Assembly: GCA_014529385.2 (NCBI GenBank)
Contig: CM043962.1
Span: forward strand, 54,455,905 to 54,519,904
Source: Adiantum capillus-veneris
Taxonomy: Eukaryota > Streptophyta > Polypodiopsida > Polypodiales > Pteridaceae
Direction of reading: 5' to 3'
DNA length: 64,000 bases
Position numbers and translations under genes: made by a program. Below are positions 35,001 through 47,484 of the stretch, piece by piece (position 1 is the first letter of the stretch; every line of letters begins with the position of its first letter). The notes below the pieces were generated by a model that saw only the letters and a list, made by a program, of their open reading frames with translations, was not told the DNA's origin and did not search any database.

Positions 35001-35250
35001 AGACCCAGCTCATGATTACTAAATCACTTATTAAGTGTGATGGTCAATTCTTGGATAATCTTCACACTTGTACTTTCAAGGAAAGAAGTCCATAAGCCAC
35101 CAAGGGCTCGTGGATAATATCAACTTCCAAAGTTGAATTTAGATACTGTTGGCTGCTAGTTGAGCAGTTTCCATACAAAAGTCTAACCAAGTGGTTTGGC
35201 AATGTCGATTTTAACCGAGGGGTTTGGATTGCAACGAAAACACTCAGCTA
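32036..35250. other. Non-coding stretch, no gene recognised
   Basis: About 3.2 kb with only short ORFs lacking motifs. It may be the interior of a non-autonomous LTR element starting at 31760, but no 3' LTR was found. Confidence 0.4.
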
Positions 35251-36401
35251 GTTGTCACGACGGGGTTTGTGGTGGTCACTTTGCCCTAGACATAACAAGT
35301 AGGAAAATCTTGCAAGCAGGCTTCATATGGCCTAGCCTCAACCGTGATGTACACCATTGGTGCAAAACGTGCAAGTTGTGTCAAAAGGCCGGCACTAGGT
35401 CACTTATGCCTGAACCACAGACACCTATTCTCTCATATGGCCCATTTGAAAAATGGGGTATCGATGCCATTGGGCCATTACCTAGGGCCAACTCAAGAAA
35501 ATTCTACATTATCATGGGGGTCGACTACATGACTAGATGGGCAGAGGCTACAGCCACCACTAGAATCACAACGGTAGAGGTAGCTAAATTTATCTACGAG
35601 CACATATGTTGTAGGTTTGGCACACCTTTAGAGATCATCTCTGATAGAGGGCCAGGTTTCAGAGCAAACTTGGTAGGAGAATTAATGCAGAAACTGGGCA
35701 TTACAAGGAGGCACTCTTCACCATATTACCCTCAATGTAATGGCCTAGTTGAAAAGGTAAATGGAATGGTTTCTAAAATTATTACCAAGTAGGTAAACAA
35801 TCATCCCAGAGACTGGGATAAGTATCTACTACCAGCTTTATGGGCCTACAGAACTTCATTTCGTACATCCTTGGGATTCACACCGTATCATCTAGTATTT
35901 GGTAAGGAAGCAATCTTGCCCATTGAAGTGCAACTACAAAGTCTCAGAGTAATGGCAAGCCAACTTCAACAACCCAACATGCATTTGAGAGATCACATCA
36001 TCAACTTGGAAAGACTGCAGCTGGACAGAGAAGAAGCAATAAATTATTATGCAGCACAAGCAGAGCATAGACGACTTAGCTTTAACGAGCATCTCCGGAA
36101 AAAAGAATTGAAGAAAGGAATGTTGGTGCTCCGCTACGACAATCGCTTCGGCGCGCGCAAGGATAAGAAACTCCAGCTCCTATGGGAAGGCCCTTTCATC
36201 ATCAGGAAAAAGTATGCCAATGGAAGCTACCAGCTTATGGAGGCTGATGGAAAACTTCATAAAACCAGGGTAAATGGTTGGCGACTTAAACCTTATTTTC
36301 TTCAATTTGACCAGGCTCCACCAATTGACATTCTAGATGACGACACACCATCAGCCGCCACCTCCGATGATAATGATCAAACAGATGAGCTAGAGACATG
36401 A
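35250..36401 (+). pseudogene. Integrase of Tat-type element B, 5' truncated, one stop
   Basis: It begins inside the integrase HHCC finger (CHDGVCGGHF, then WCKTCKLCQ), followed by WGIDAIGPLP, SDRGPGF and NGLVEKVNG of the D,D-35-E core, FTPYHLVFGKEAILPIE, and a C-terminal domain with LVLRYDNRF and WEGPFII. A TAG near 35790 interrupts one frame; the two parts (35196-35792 and 35871-36401) are in phase. Everything upstream of the finger is absent. It is clearly related to A1 but diverged. Confidence 0.88.
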
Positions 36402-36414
36402 ATACCTCTAGCCA

Positions 36415-36429
36415 AAAGGGGAGGGCTAA
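36415..36429 (+). promoter_or_regulatory. Polypurine tract of element B
   Basis: AAAAGGGGAGGGC directly before the LTR start TGATGGGGGC, the same arrangement as in A1. Confidence 0.7.
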
Positions 36430-37242
36430 TGATGGGGGCTTTTCACAAGCCAAGCTCCCATACCCCTCTTCTCTCGTCCCCACCCCATGAAAACCCCCTC
36501 TTAGGGAGGGAGTGATAAAAGGCATTGGAAAAAGTAAGAAAAAAATAAAGTATGATTATGTAAATATATAAGAAAGGTAAAATAGGCCACCTCATGCCTG
36601 CGGGGTAGCCCATCCCCACCTTGCCTCCTTTTTCTTCACTGTTGCCCCGCCGGGTGTCCCTTTTCCTCTCCTCCACTCAAAAGGTCAACTCCCCTCTCTC
36701 TTCCCCTTGTCCTTTCTCCTTTATCTCTCCCCTCAAGCTACCCCACCTCTCACCAATAATGCACCCTAACTCACATGCAACTTACCCTATCTTCCAAAAT
36801 AGTATACCCCACCCCCTCTTTCTCTCTCCTATCATATCCCATGACCCAAATACCCCCCTCTCTCTCTAAAGGGCGCCATGTCTCTTGTCTTGTAGCTAAA
36901 TAACCTCCCCCACACTCACACACACTCAGTTTCACTGAAAAAGGTGCCCACAGACCCATCCCCACCCGGTGGTTACCTGATTTTTCTTGTGTTCACACAC
37001 ATCTGCACACAGATTCACCTCTGAACACACTCTCCTCTCTCCCCTCTTGTAATTACTTTATTCTCCATGTCACCTCTCACTTTTTTTCATCAACCCATCT
37101 CTCTCTCTTAGTCTCTCTCTCATGAGACTGCTGTTCTGGCACATATACACACAGCCAGACAAGTGGGGCCCACAGTCACATGGCCTATGTAGATAATGAT
37201 TTCTTTATTTCTAAATTCTAGAATTTCTCCCCCCTCCTCCCC

Positions 37243-37250
37243 TATATAAA
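37243..37250 (+). promoter_or_regulatory. TATA box of the B LTR
   Basis: TATATAAA after a C-rich tract, at a place comparable to the A1 TATA box. Confidence 0.55.
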
Positions 37251-37738
37251 GAGGGGTCACCATCACACTAAGGACACACCATCACCAAAGAGTACACTAT
37301 GCACTGTGTGTGCCTAATGCACACACACACACACACACACACACACCCACACCATCACCATCACCGCAATCACCATGCTCATCTTGAGCATGACCTCTAC
37401 ACCCTTGGGCTATGGAAGATGAAGGGAAACTAAATGAAGGATGATGGCCATAACCCTCGTGCGAGTTTTCGCCATCAACTCCCACCTATCCGCCATGTGC
37501 TCTACCACGATCTCCCTTCTCATTCCCCTACCCTATGCTCCCCATTTCATCACCTTATTCTCTAAATAAAGCTTGAGGTTTTGTGAGTATGTTTTCTTGC
37601 AATGTTTTGCCCATGTGAGGTGTGCGGAATCACCACCTAGTCTTGTGTTTGGAGTGAGCTTGTGTATGTGTGAAGGGTGTGTGGATTTGCCATCCTTTTG
37701 TGGTGCCTAAGTACTAAGCCGCTATACCCCCTCCCTCA

Positions 37739-37739
37739 C

Positions 37740-37788
<49 letters not shown>
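37739..37788. repeat. (CT)n microsatellite in the B LTR
   Basis: A CT run of about 25 units with one interruption. Confidence 0.95.
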
Positions 37789-37792
<4 letters not shown>

Positions 37793-37881
37793 TGATCTCA
37801 TTCCCTTTCCTCTTCATCATTACTCCCAAGCATCTATCTCTCTTGGATGAAAAAATTGTTATGGTGGTGTGTTGTTTACGT

Positions 37882-37900
37882 CCTAGCCGCTGAAGCTAGG
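37882..37900 (+). other. Hairpin followed by TGGTGCCCC in the B LTR
   Basis: CCTAGC and GCTAGG make a 6-bp stem with a 7-nt loop, followed at once by TGGTGCCCC. Compared with A1 the inner stem pairs differ but still pair. Confidence 0.6.
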
Positions 37901-38010
37901 TGGTGCCCCCTGTTTGCTTTACCATGACAAGCTCGAGGCGCGCCATTCGGTCCTCGGTGTTTTAGAGGCCGTCGGGGTTCGGGGTTCGCTTTGCTCCCGT
38001 CAAAGTGTCA

Positions 38011-40233
38011 TTCTTGTTGTTGGACGAGGAGAAGGTGAAACATTGCAAGTGTTAGGGGATATAAATGCTTCAAGCCATTCAGCACAATTTGAGGAGTTGA
38101 TGCAGCCTAAACAAGAATTGCCAATGAAGAAGGGGTTGATTCAAAATATACTGAGTACTAATTAGACACAAGGATAAATAAGGGAGTACTTAACGATGCT
38201 AAACAGGTTTTCAAATCTTTTCATCACTTCATATCAAGAAATAAGGGGTTTTGTTTGAGATCTTGTGAAAATTGAACTAGTTGAAGGGGCAAAACCAATA
38301 AGATAGAAATTAAGAAGGATGGGTAAGGAGCAAATGAATGCTTTAAAGGAAGAAGTGGATAAACTTTTGGATGCAGGGTTCATTGTGCTAGTCGATAATG
38401 GTGAATGGGTGAGCCTTGTAGTGGTCACTCCAAAGAAAGATGGGCGTTGGAGAGTTTGTGTTGATTATAAGCCATTAAATGCAGTGACCAAGAAAGATCC
38501 TTATCCCTTACCTTTTATTGTTCAACTTCTAGATGCAATGGTTGGCTTTGAAAGATACAGTGTCTGTGATGGTTATTCAGGATATTTCCAACTTATCCTT
38601 ACTCCTGAAGACCGAAAAAAGACTACTTTTATCACTTCATGGGGTTGTTTCTGTTTTTGTTGTCTTCCTTTTCGGTTGACAAATGGACCTGGAGATTTTG
38701 AAAGAAAAGTGGATTGGGTCCTTACCCCGCTCCTTGGGAAGTTTATCAAAGGGTTCATAGATGATTTCTGTGTATACAGTTCAAGGAAAGAGCATGTTCA
38801 GAAGCTTGAAATGAATTTTGCAAGGTATGAATGCGGGGGTCAGTTGAACCTTAAGAAATGTCATTTGGCGTAGCCAAGAGTGAAGCTTCTTGGACATGTG
38901 ATTTCAGAAAATGGGATTGAAGCAGATCCAGAGAAAGTAGAAGCCTTGTTATTGCTATCATCTCCAAAGGATACAAGACAGTTGGCCACTTTCATACAGA
39001 AGGTTAAATATCTATCCCGATTTATACCTTTGACATCACAATTATTGTATTTATTGCAGCAAGCGATTAAAAATGATCCATTGGAGTGGACACATGACTG
39101 TGAAGATGTTTTTGACAAAGTCAAAGAACTTTTAAGTACTCTACCTATTATGCAAGCTCTTGATTGGGAAAAGGAATTCTATGTTAACCCATCAGTGGGA
39201 GATGATGCCATTGGGGCTATGTTGTTGCAAAGAGGGAAGGAATCTCAGTATATGAAGCATGTTCAGCAGAGTGAAGACTCCTCATGAAAGATTACTCAGA
39301 AATTGAATTGGTGATGACCATTATGGTTTATGCTTGCAGATGATTCATACATTATTTATTGCAAAGGTCGTTCATTTTTATCATTAGTTATTCATTGCTT
39401 CCTCAATTGTTTAATAACTCAAATATATCAAAGACAATGATGAAATGGGTTATTGAACTTCAGGAGTTTCAGTTCACTTTTTTAGTGGAAGAGAGTACTC
39501 AGGCTACCCTGGCAAATTTACTCACTTATGAAGAAACTCATGTTTTAGTTAAGGAAGAGGTGGTGCAAAGAAAGAGGTCAAAACTCTTGCCATATCCAAT
39601 GATTCATTGTTGTATTTTGATGGCTCTTATTGAAGAAGTCATGATGTTGCTTCAGGAGGAATTGTCATTTATGATGCACAAGGAAAACTTGTAAGGAAAC
39701 AAGGGTTGAAACTTGATGTAAAAAGTAACAATGAAGCAGAGTACATGGCTCTTGAAGGTGTCTTGCACATCTGTTTACAGTTGGGAATTAGACGCCTACA
39801 AATCAAAGGAGATGCTTTGTTGGTTGTGAAGCAAGTATTGGGAGTATGGAAGAATAAGAATCCTAAACTGAAAAACTTATGCTTCAAGGTGAAATTGTTA
39901 CTCAAAAAGTTTGAAGCATGGAGTTTTTAGCATATTGAAAGGTCTCAAAGTGAAGAAGCTCATGATGCTGCCCAAGAAATGCTCACACGTGTGTTTGTGC
40001 TAAAGGCAAATGCCCCTTTATACCATGGAAGGGAAGTGTTATCAAAGGAGGTGGATTTTCTTTTGACAAGTGTTTTACCTGAGGGTCTACCATCATCCCA
40101 AAAGTATACTTTTATAAGAAAATCTAGAGAGTACAAAATGCTTCATAATGTGCTTTACATGAAAGGAAGTGATTTAATATTGCGTCATGTTCCCTGGAAA
40201 GAAGAAATCTACAAGATTTTGAAAGAAAATCAG
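38011..40233 (+). pseudogene. RT and two RNase H domains of Tat-type element C, broken
   Basis: Pre-RT region (about 38040-38320, with EYLTMLNRFSNLF), RT (38319-38873) with VDYKPLNAVTKKD, CDGYSGYFQ and the catalytic FIDD at 38754-38765, RT connection (38880-39287) with LLGHVISENGIE, a damaged first RNase H (39288-39700), second RNase H with NNEAEYMALEG and KGDALLVVKQV (39706-39930), and a pre-integrase segment ending EEIYKILKE near 40225. Stops and shifts occur at 38160, 38874, 39285, about 39340, 39695 and 39928. Homology stops exactly before the HHCC finger, the point at which element B starts. Confidence 0.87.
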
Positions 40234-40750
40234 ATAAGTTGGAGCAGCTTACTTGGCTAAAACTTGAAATAAGTACTCAACTTTAAACTAAAAAGGATAA
40301 GACATCTCAAAGACTTAATCCTAAAAAATAAGGAGACCTAGACTCCGAGCGAACTTTTTCGAGCTAGAATAAACCCAAACTACATACGGCAAAGAACCTC
40401 AACATAACATACATAGTAGAGGGTGATTGTAAGCTAAATGCACAAATAGATCTAGCCTATAACAATATTCAACATTTTTTTCTTTGTGATAAGTTCACAT
40501 TTTTTTAGTGCATAGAAATGACAATCAAAAGCCAAAATATATCATCTACTAGATGCAATCAAGCAACCCAATTAGAAGTATATTCTCACCTAGTACAAGC
40601 ACTAGAGGGGTGAAAATACAAATCTAGTCTACATTGAAAATTAATAATTTGTATAATTGTGGAAAGCTTTGGAAGAAAGATTTTAATATGCCTACCCAAT
40701 AGAGCTTTGTCCTAAGCAAGATGTTCACACACACACACACACACAGATAG
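40234..40750. other. No gene seen; (CA)n run at its end
   Basis: AT-rich spacer between element C and the left repeat of element X, ending in (CA)n at 40728-40745 and a GA run. Confidence 0.5.
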
Positions 40751-43715
40751 AGAGAGAGAGTTTTAACTACTATTAACAATATACATAACACATGAGATAT
40801 CTACAAAGACCTTGGCCTACAGATAAAGTACAAAGTCATGTATTTCTTTTGACAGTTTATCCAAAGCAAATACATCATAGTAACGGGCCATTAAAGGGTA
40901 GGATGGTCCTGTTATAGTCCAATAGTTACAAGTACAGCACTTCATCTTCTTAATCAATTGCCAAGGAGAGGACACCCTTACCTGCATCCACAGTAAGAAA
41001 AAAAACTTTCAATTAGTTTTCAAACAGCATAACAGGTAACTGGGGTGACCTAGTTGTCATCCATGTCACCCAGGTATTAGCCAAAAAGAAAATCATGCTG
41101 CTAAAATTATAGTGATGTGTAAAAGCTTTTGTCAAAGATCATGAGTTCCATAAACTAGAATCAAACCGACATAATGTTATGTCCAAAATTGACCACTCAT
41201 TATTTGTACCTTCTGTACCCTAATGCGAAGTTTAAAGCAACATTCCTTTATTCTAATCCAAAGTTAATCCTCAAATTAGATCAATTTGACATATAATGTC
41301 GACTGAAAAAAGTTCTCATTCCCATACACTATTCCGCCATCTAAAATTTTGAAAGCGTATTTTGGTGAGTTACTGTAAATACTGAAGTCCTAGTACACCT
41401 TACATCATCACCTAATCTGCAAAAATCAAGATTAGAGATAGTAGTTGGCATTCCTAACATGGCAATACCCTTGGAAGGCCAACCGGTGCCATATTCCAAT
41501 AATATCGTATATCAGGCCGAAAAGAGTCCGTCTAGACCAAATACAGAGAGATACATAAGGCTAAAAAAATAACGTATAGACCAGATAAAAGGCTACGCTA
41601 TATTGTATCCAAGGCCGAATATAGCCCGTATACACCAGATAATTCAATTCCTAGTACCCAAGAAAAGGCTTCAAATATTTTGTGAGTTTTAACACAGTCT
41701 ATGGTTGATAAAATCATCATAAGGTATGATCAATCAGTAAGGGAATACTACCTGATCTGCAAAAATAATGATAAGATTTAGTCGTTGGCATTCTGTCATG
41801 GCTATATCAATGGAAGGCCAACCTCCTTTAATAGAGTTATACCATATCATAGGCCTAAAAAAGAGCCCGTATAGACCAAATAGAGGAGACATGAATACAG
41901 ATATAAGGCTAAAATATCCAAATAGATAAGATAAAAGGCCAAAACCATATCGTATATATGGCCGCATACAGTCCATATACCCCAGATAATGCAAATTCCA
42001 GTATCCAAGATAAAGCTTAAAACAATCTCTGAGTTTAACATAGTCTATTGTGGTAAAACTAGCAATATGAATGATCAATCATCAAAGAACATCTCGTTAG
42101 TTGTAGAACTACTAATCCCATATAAGTTTTCAGTACATCTCAGCCCATCATCTGATCTGAAAAAAACAACCATGATTAGGGTCAGTAGTTGGCATCCCCA
42201 ACTTGGTATTTATCACTGGAAGGCCAACCTGTGCTAAATAAAGAATACATAGAATACAGCTACGTAAACCTATACAAGGCCGAAATAGAGCCCGTATATA
42301 CTAGATATCCGAATACCCACCACCCAAAATCTATCCATGAATATTCTGTGAGTTAGCATAGTCTCCTGTCGTTAATCCCAGCAAAAGGGAAGATCAACAG
42401 TAAGGGATAAGCCAGCATCCGCGCTTCAAAGTCAAACCATATTCTAAGTTATTGCTACTGACTACAAATTACTTATTAGTTTGTAGTATACTTCGGCCCA
42501 TCATCCGATCAAGTCAAAAACCATGATTAGGGTCAATAGTAGGCATTCCCAATCTGGCAGTTATCTTTGAAAGGCCATCCGATGCTTCAATACAATTTAT
42601 ACATAAAGTACGGACAAAGTACACTTACATGCGACCGAAAAACAGTCCGTATAGCCCAGATACACCAATTACCCGTATCCAAGATTTATCCATGATCGTT
42701 CTGTGAGTTTAGCAAAGTTTCCTTATCGGTAAAACCAGTAACCAACGAAAGAACAATAGTAAGGGATAAGCCAACATCCAGGCCTCATATCAAACCCATA
42801 GTATGTGTTACTGCTAATGACTACAAATAACATTTGAAATAGCTCTTAAGAAGAAAAAATCTTCTCATAAATCATAACTTAAATCCATTGTTTGAGCAGA
42901 ATCATAGCACGGCTTCTTGAAAAAGACCATAGTTTTAAAGTTTGTTGAAGCATTCCTTTAATCATCAAAATTACCTCCGTGGATTCCACTGTAGTTTTCT
43001 TGTTGGGGGCCATCACTTTGAAGACAACCAAGTAGCAGCACGTACAGAAAAATATATGTAGAGCATGCACAAAAGGAAAAAAAACCCACACACCCTGCTG
43101 AATGAAAACTAAGTGAGCATAGAGCTCACCTTATATAACAATGCCAACTCCATGTATCCCATTCATAGCTGGCTGTGGAGCCCCCATAGGGAAGAAAAGG
43201 TCACGGTAGCTAGGCGGTCTTGAATATCCCACCGCATCGGCTCAGTATAGTGCGGCGTTATCAGACTCATGCACCCCCAAAAACAACGCGTGGGGGGAGA
43301 TGTATTCACCCTGGTATCTTTTCGTCAGACCCCTTCAGTAGCTCTCACCGAACAGAGCATTGCAAAATAAGTCTAAAATCGGTTTATTCTCCCGTTTCTC
43401 TTATGAAGGTGGTTTAGAATCCACCCAATTTTAGAGAAATCGAAGTGGCAGCACATCAATACACCCACGTGGTGGGGTATGGTAGAGAGTACATATATTG
43501 AGGTCAGTGGTAATATTCTCCTTTTTATGAAAGAATGGCATATTTCCCATCAGATGTAGAACGATAGAGTAATGAAACATTATATCAATACTTTAAAAGG
43601 GTCAAAGTAAATCAGAGAGTTACAATGTAGTAGATATGATATCCAGTCCGATCTAGGCTAGTGTTTAGACCAAGCCAGAGATAGGATATGGTAGATCAAA
43701 TCCTATTGATACCAA

Positions 43716-43814
<99 letters not shown>

Positions 43815-43826
43815 GAGAGAGAGAGA
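40751..43826 (-). repeat. Left 3 kb direct repeat of element X
   Basis: It matches the right repeat over its full length. It contains about four diverged tandem units of 340-400 bp (anchors near 41441, 41781, 42185 and 42535, each with a GTAGTTGGCA-like core and AAGGCCAACC), and ends in (TA)n at 43716-43811. ORFs inside it show no domain. Confidence 0.85.
43716..43811. repeat. (TA)n microsatellite in the left X repeat
   Basis: An uninterrupted TA run of about 48 units near the end of the left repeat. Confidence 0.97.
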
Positions 43827-43908
43827 CCCACCCTTACGCAGGGGAAGATCTTCCACTTGGTGAGGGAGGTAATCACCAAGTGGTGAGACCTCCCCTACAA
43901 CCAATGTA

Positions 43909-45905
43909 TCAGTGTATGAGCGTTAGAAGTTCAATAATAGTCTTCTTGTTAGCCAAGCATAAGGGCCAAGAGTTTTTAGCGAGAAAATTCCTAACCGTGC
44001 CTTGTAGTTCTTTCATGGCAAAGCCATTTGCCTTATATTTCCTCATAAGGTGACAAATTGCCTGAAAGTCTAACAATGAGTCCGAGGATGAGTACATAAT
44101 CAAATACACCATGTCGAGACAGGTTTTTACAACTATCTTATGTGGACGATTACTCTTCCTTTTGACGTATTCGATCAAGCTCAGGTGCAGATTGTCTCTT
44201 TTCCAGGAGAATTTTGTGACAAACCTCTCAGTTAATAGAGAAAGAAGTGATAACTCTATATTTAGAAATATTGTTTTAGTAATGATATTTAGCTCGGTAT
44301 CGTTCACGCAATCCAACGAGGTAGGTTCAATTTGAAGTGTGTCGGGATATATTAGTGGTAAGTACTTTGCAAAATTGGGATTGTTTAGACTCAATAAGTC
44401 ATCCATATACCTGTAGGTATGGCAAAAGAGTGTTAAGTCAATATGGTGTCCGTTTTCTCTAGTTGTTTCATTAAATCCATCTATACTCAAAAAAAGCAAG
44501 GTAGAGATTGCACATAACAGGTGAACATGAGAATCCCATAGGGATACCATGAATCTGTCGAAAGCATTGATTCCCTAACAAAACAAAGCAATTTTGAAAT
44601 AACCATTCAATAACCATAATCAGACTACACTGATTATAGTGAGTGGGTGGTCCATTACGTGCGTTTTTTACCCATCTGGGACTCCGGGTAAGTGAAATAG
44701 CGTGATAACCTATCAAACTTCTTTTTTCAAACACCCATTTAATCATCTGTTGTAGGACAGAAAACAGCGCCAAAGGTTCAAAAAGTGATATGTTTTCATA
44801 GCATTGCATGATATCTGCTGAAAACATGAAAAAGATGCACTGTGGTAGATTAATGAACACCTCAGTCTCGTTTTTTACTATAGCCAAAAGTTATTCACTT
44901 GAAGCCCTGTGAAGGTCTTAGCTGCTATAAATTTTTCTTCGCAGATGTTGGTAAAGTCAGTGAGAATGAGATTGAGACACGCAGTAATTACGTCTGTGGC
45001 GTGTAACATAATGCAATTAGAGGCATCTAAAATCCACCTAAACTTGTGTTTTTGACTCTTATACGTGGGAAATAGTAAAGGTAGTTTCGAACTATGAGTG
45101 TCTAGTTTTAAGTTATTTAGTGAATATCGAGGTATTGTGTGGTTTCTTCTGGACACATTTCAGATATTAGGAACTCTGGTCCTTTAAGCCTAGCCTCAGC
45201 TACTACTTTGGCTAGGTGCTTGCAGATAAGAGTAGGTATATGAGGGGCTTTGTCAAGTCCTACCACAAACCAATCCTGTTTTAGTTTATTTATCATATAA
45301 AGCAGTGAAGGAGATAGCCAAGTTGTTTCCTGGCTTAACCATGTAGGTGGGATTGCTCCAATACATGTTTGAAAATATGAGAAAATATACTCAGAAAGTC
45401 TAGCATGTTGTAGACTTTCTAAATTCAATACCTTGGCTATGTTAGCCAAGCAGGTAAGTAGTGCGGCCAATGCCAAGTGTGGGTTCAAAGGTTGTAAGGG
45501 GATATGATTTAGACCTTTACTCAATAGGTCTTTGATTTCCTTTGAACCAATTAAAGATAGATCTATAGTACAAACGTGTTGTCCAAACTTACCAAAATCC
45601 GAACATTAGTCTCTAAAAAGAGGACATGTACATGATGGTTGTTTGTCAGAAGTCAAAAATTCTGTAGAGTATACAAAATTCTTCAATGGTGGGTCAAAGG
45701 TCCAACCAAAAGTCAATTCATCTAACATGTTAGTATTGCCAAACAATTGTTGAAAGGCATTTTGCATCAAAGACTTTGGTGTATAAAGATCAAAAAACCA
45801 ATTTGAAAAATGGCAGTGAATTAATCGCTTCTTCAGATAATCTTTTTTGCATAGAACCAGCTTCCCAGAATTAGTCCGCTTGATCTGAAAAAGCAATACA
45901 ATCAA
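43909..45905 (-). pseudogene. Divergent reverse transcriptase of element X, frameshifted
   Basis: Overlapping minus-strand frames give one protein. N-terminal: an FxY segment then a cysteine pair and a GQHVCTIDLSLI-like GHVxTxD motif (45525-45905), a helical region (45117-45524), RT start KFRWILDASNCI (44878-45156), motif A FFMFSADIMQCYENI and motif B GIPMGFSCSPVMCNLYL (44471-44887), catalytic YMDD at 44398-44409 within YRYMDDLLSLNNPNF, then a thumb-like region with SNRPHK (43909-44550). Known breaks: stop near 45608, frameshifts near 44880 and 44500. The palm resembles Penelope-like and related endonuclease-poor RTs more than LTR-element RTs. This placement is from memory and needs a tree. 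Confidence 0.6.
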
Positions 45906-47475
45906 GAGTTAAACATTTTCTTGATAGGGAGATTCTTCCCTCTTCCTTTGACATAGCTTCTAGCTTTATTACGTCCTTCAGAAGACCCAGGTGTAGAAGA
46001 GGGGGATAGAAATGAGGTGATAGAGTGAGAAGCAGAACTAGTCAGCAAAGGCCTTTTAAGAGTGGGGGACTCATCTGTATCTAGTGATGGTTTGAGAAGG
46101 GATAGAATATGTTTGATCCCTTTAGAAGCACTAAGATTTGATAGTAAATGACTAGGTGCATCTAACTTTAGCTCCTTCAAAGCTTCATACATGAAATTCC
46201 TAAAATGTAGATATGCAATCTGGGCTCGCACAGCTTCCTTAGCTTGGTCACCAAGCCATGAACAGATCATAGGTAAAAAATGCTCCTCTGTTTGTGAAGG
46301 GAAGAGGTCCTCCAGATGGTTGAGAAGAAACCAGATGGCATGATCAAACCAGAGGATGTTGCTTTCATAGTCTGCTTTTGCATCCAAAGCTTTACAAGCA
46401 CACTTGATTTAAGGACGGTAGATGTTCCAAATAGACTCATAGTATAATTCACTGCTTTGTTTAGAAAAGGTCATCGTCCCCTTGGTTCTGACATAGATGC
46501 CTGATAAGACCGGGCATTTCCTAGAATCCAAGAAGTGCATACTGAAAGGTGCTTTTATTACATCACCTTTGTCCAAGAAGTGAACTCCTTTGAGGGTCTC
46601 TAGTTGACAGTCTTCACTAGTAGAGGCCGGTAGTGCTGCTAAGAAGACCCAACTCTCTATAGAAATGGGTGCAACAAAAGCTTTGTTTTGAAGTTCCCAA
46701 AGCTGATGGTCAAGCTCAATTCCTTCAATTGCAATCTGCCTAGGAGGGAGAAAAGGAAAACATTTGAGACTTTTGGAACCATATCAAGTAAAGAAGTTTC
46801 ACTTGACGAGCTAAGTCCTTGTTGAAAGCTTTTTACAGCTTCCAGAGCCGCGTCATCCCTACAAAAAAGGCCTATAGGATCCTTAGTAGGATCGAATGAT
46901 TTAGTGGAAGCAAAACATGAAGTGAGGCCACATAATTTTCTGATAAAGTTAGATAGGTCGGCTCCCTTAGGTGAGAATTGTAGCAGATCAATTTTATGAC
47001 TTATTTCAATAGCAGATAGATTGGAAGCCAATCTCTGTAGATGAAGTGCCCCTTCCTTTGAATCAGCAACCAGGTTGGCGAGTATCAAAACCCAGTCGTT
47101 GAAAGTTAACAGATTCATGATCGAATCATGGGCCTCTGTTACTTTTGAGTGTTGATTCGAGAGGGAAATGGCTAAAGCATCTCGGATTAGTTTAATCACG
47201 AGCAGGGATGCCAGTGAGAAGGGCAAGGTAGAAAGGTCAAGGGTAGCAGAGATAGGGATAATCTGAAGCCAGAAATAGGAAAATATTAGTAAGATCCAAA
47301 AGAGGAGTTGGTAAGTATTACATCTTAACGACAACCAAGACAGAAGGTCATAACGGTTGTGTGGGATACTCCCTATCCCAGAAAATATGGTTGCAAGCCA
47401 TATCTTCTCAGGATAAACATCCTGTAGACTAGGTCTTGGTGCTCTAGGGCAACCCGAGGGCCGAAAAGCACCCAT
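45902..47475 (-). pseudogene. Upstream coding region of element X, unknown function
   Basis: A 272-codon ORF (46657-47475, starting MGAFRPSG just inside the right repeat) continues after a frameshift near 46680 through 46390-46650 into a 161-codon ORF (45902-46387) ending in a basic tail (KGRGKNLPIKKMFNS). Around residues 55-100 there is a strongly hydrophobic stretch (LLFWILLIFSYFW). It overlaps the start of the RT frame by four bases. Position suggests a Gag-like or ORF1 protein; I recognise no motif. Confidence 0.45.
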
Positions 47476-47484
47476 GTGCTTAAG

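Larger units (their letters stand above)
36430..38010 (+). repeat. 3' LTR of element B (about 1.6 kb; right edge estimated)
   Basis: It starts TGATGGGG after the polypurine tract. It holds a TATA box at 37243-37250 (TATATAAA), a (CA)n run at 37318-37346, a (CT)n run at 37739-37788 and the hairpin/TGGTGCCCC motif at 37882-37909. The end is placed at GTGTCA (38010) because pre-RT coding sequence follows soon after; no second LTR confirms it. Confidence 0.65.

Noticed and set aside
41734-42078. 114-codon hydrophobic ORF in the X repeats, also at 54019-54363
   Set aside because: It is kept only because the repeats are nearly identical there; low complexity and no motif.
43665-44053. ORFs with long Ile-Tyr runs
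   Set aside because: Translation of the (TA)n microsatellite.
43909-47475. Element X interpreted as an LTR element or caulimovirus-like sequence
   Set aside because: No protease, DDE integrase, coat or movement motif; the palm motifs IPMG and YMDD in this setting fit neither.
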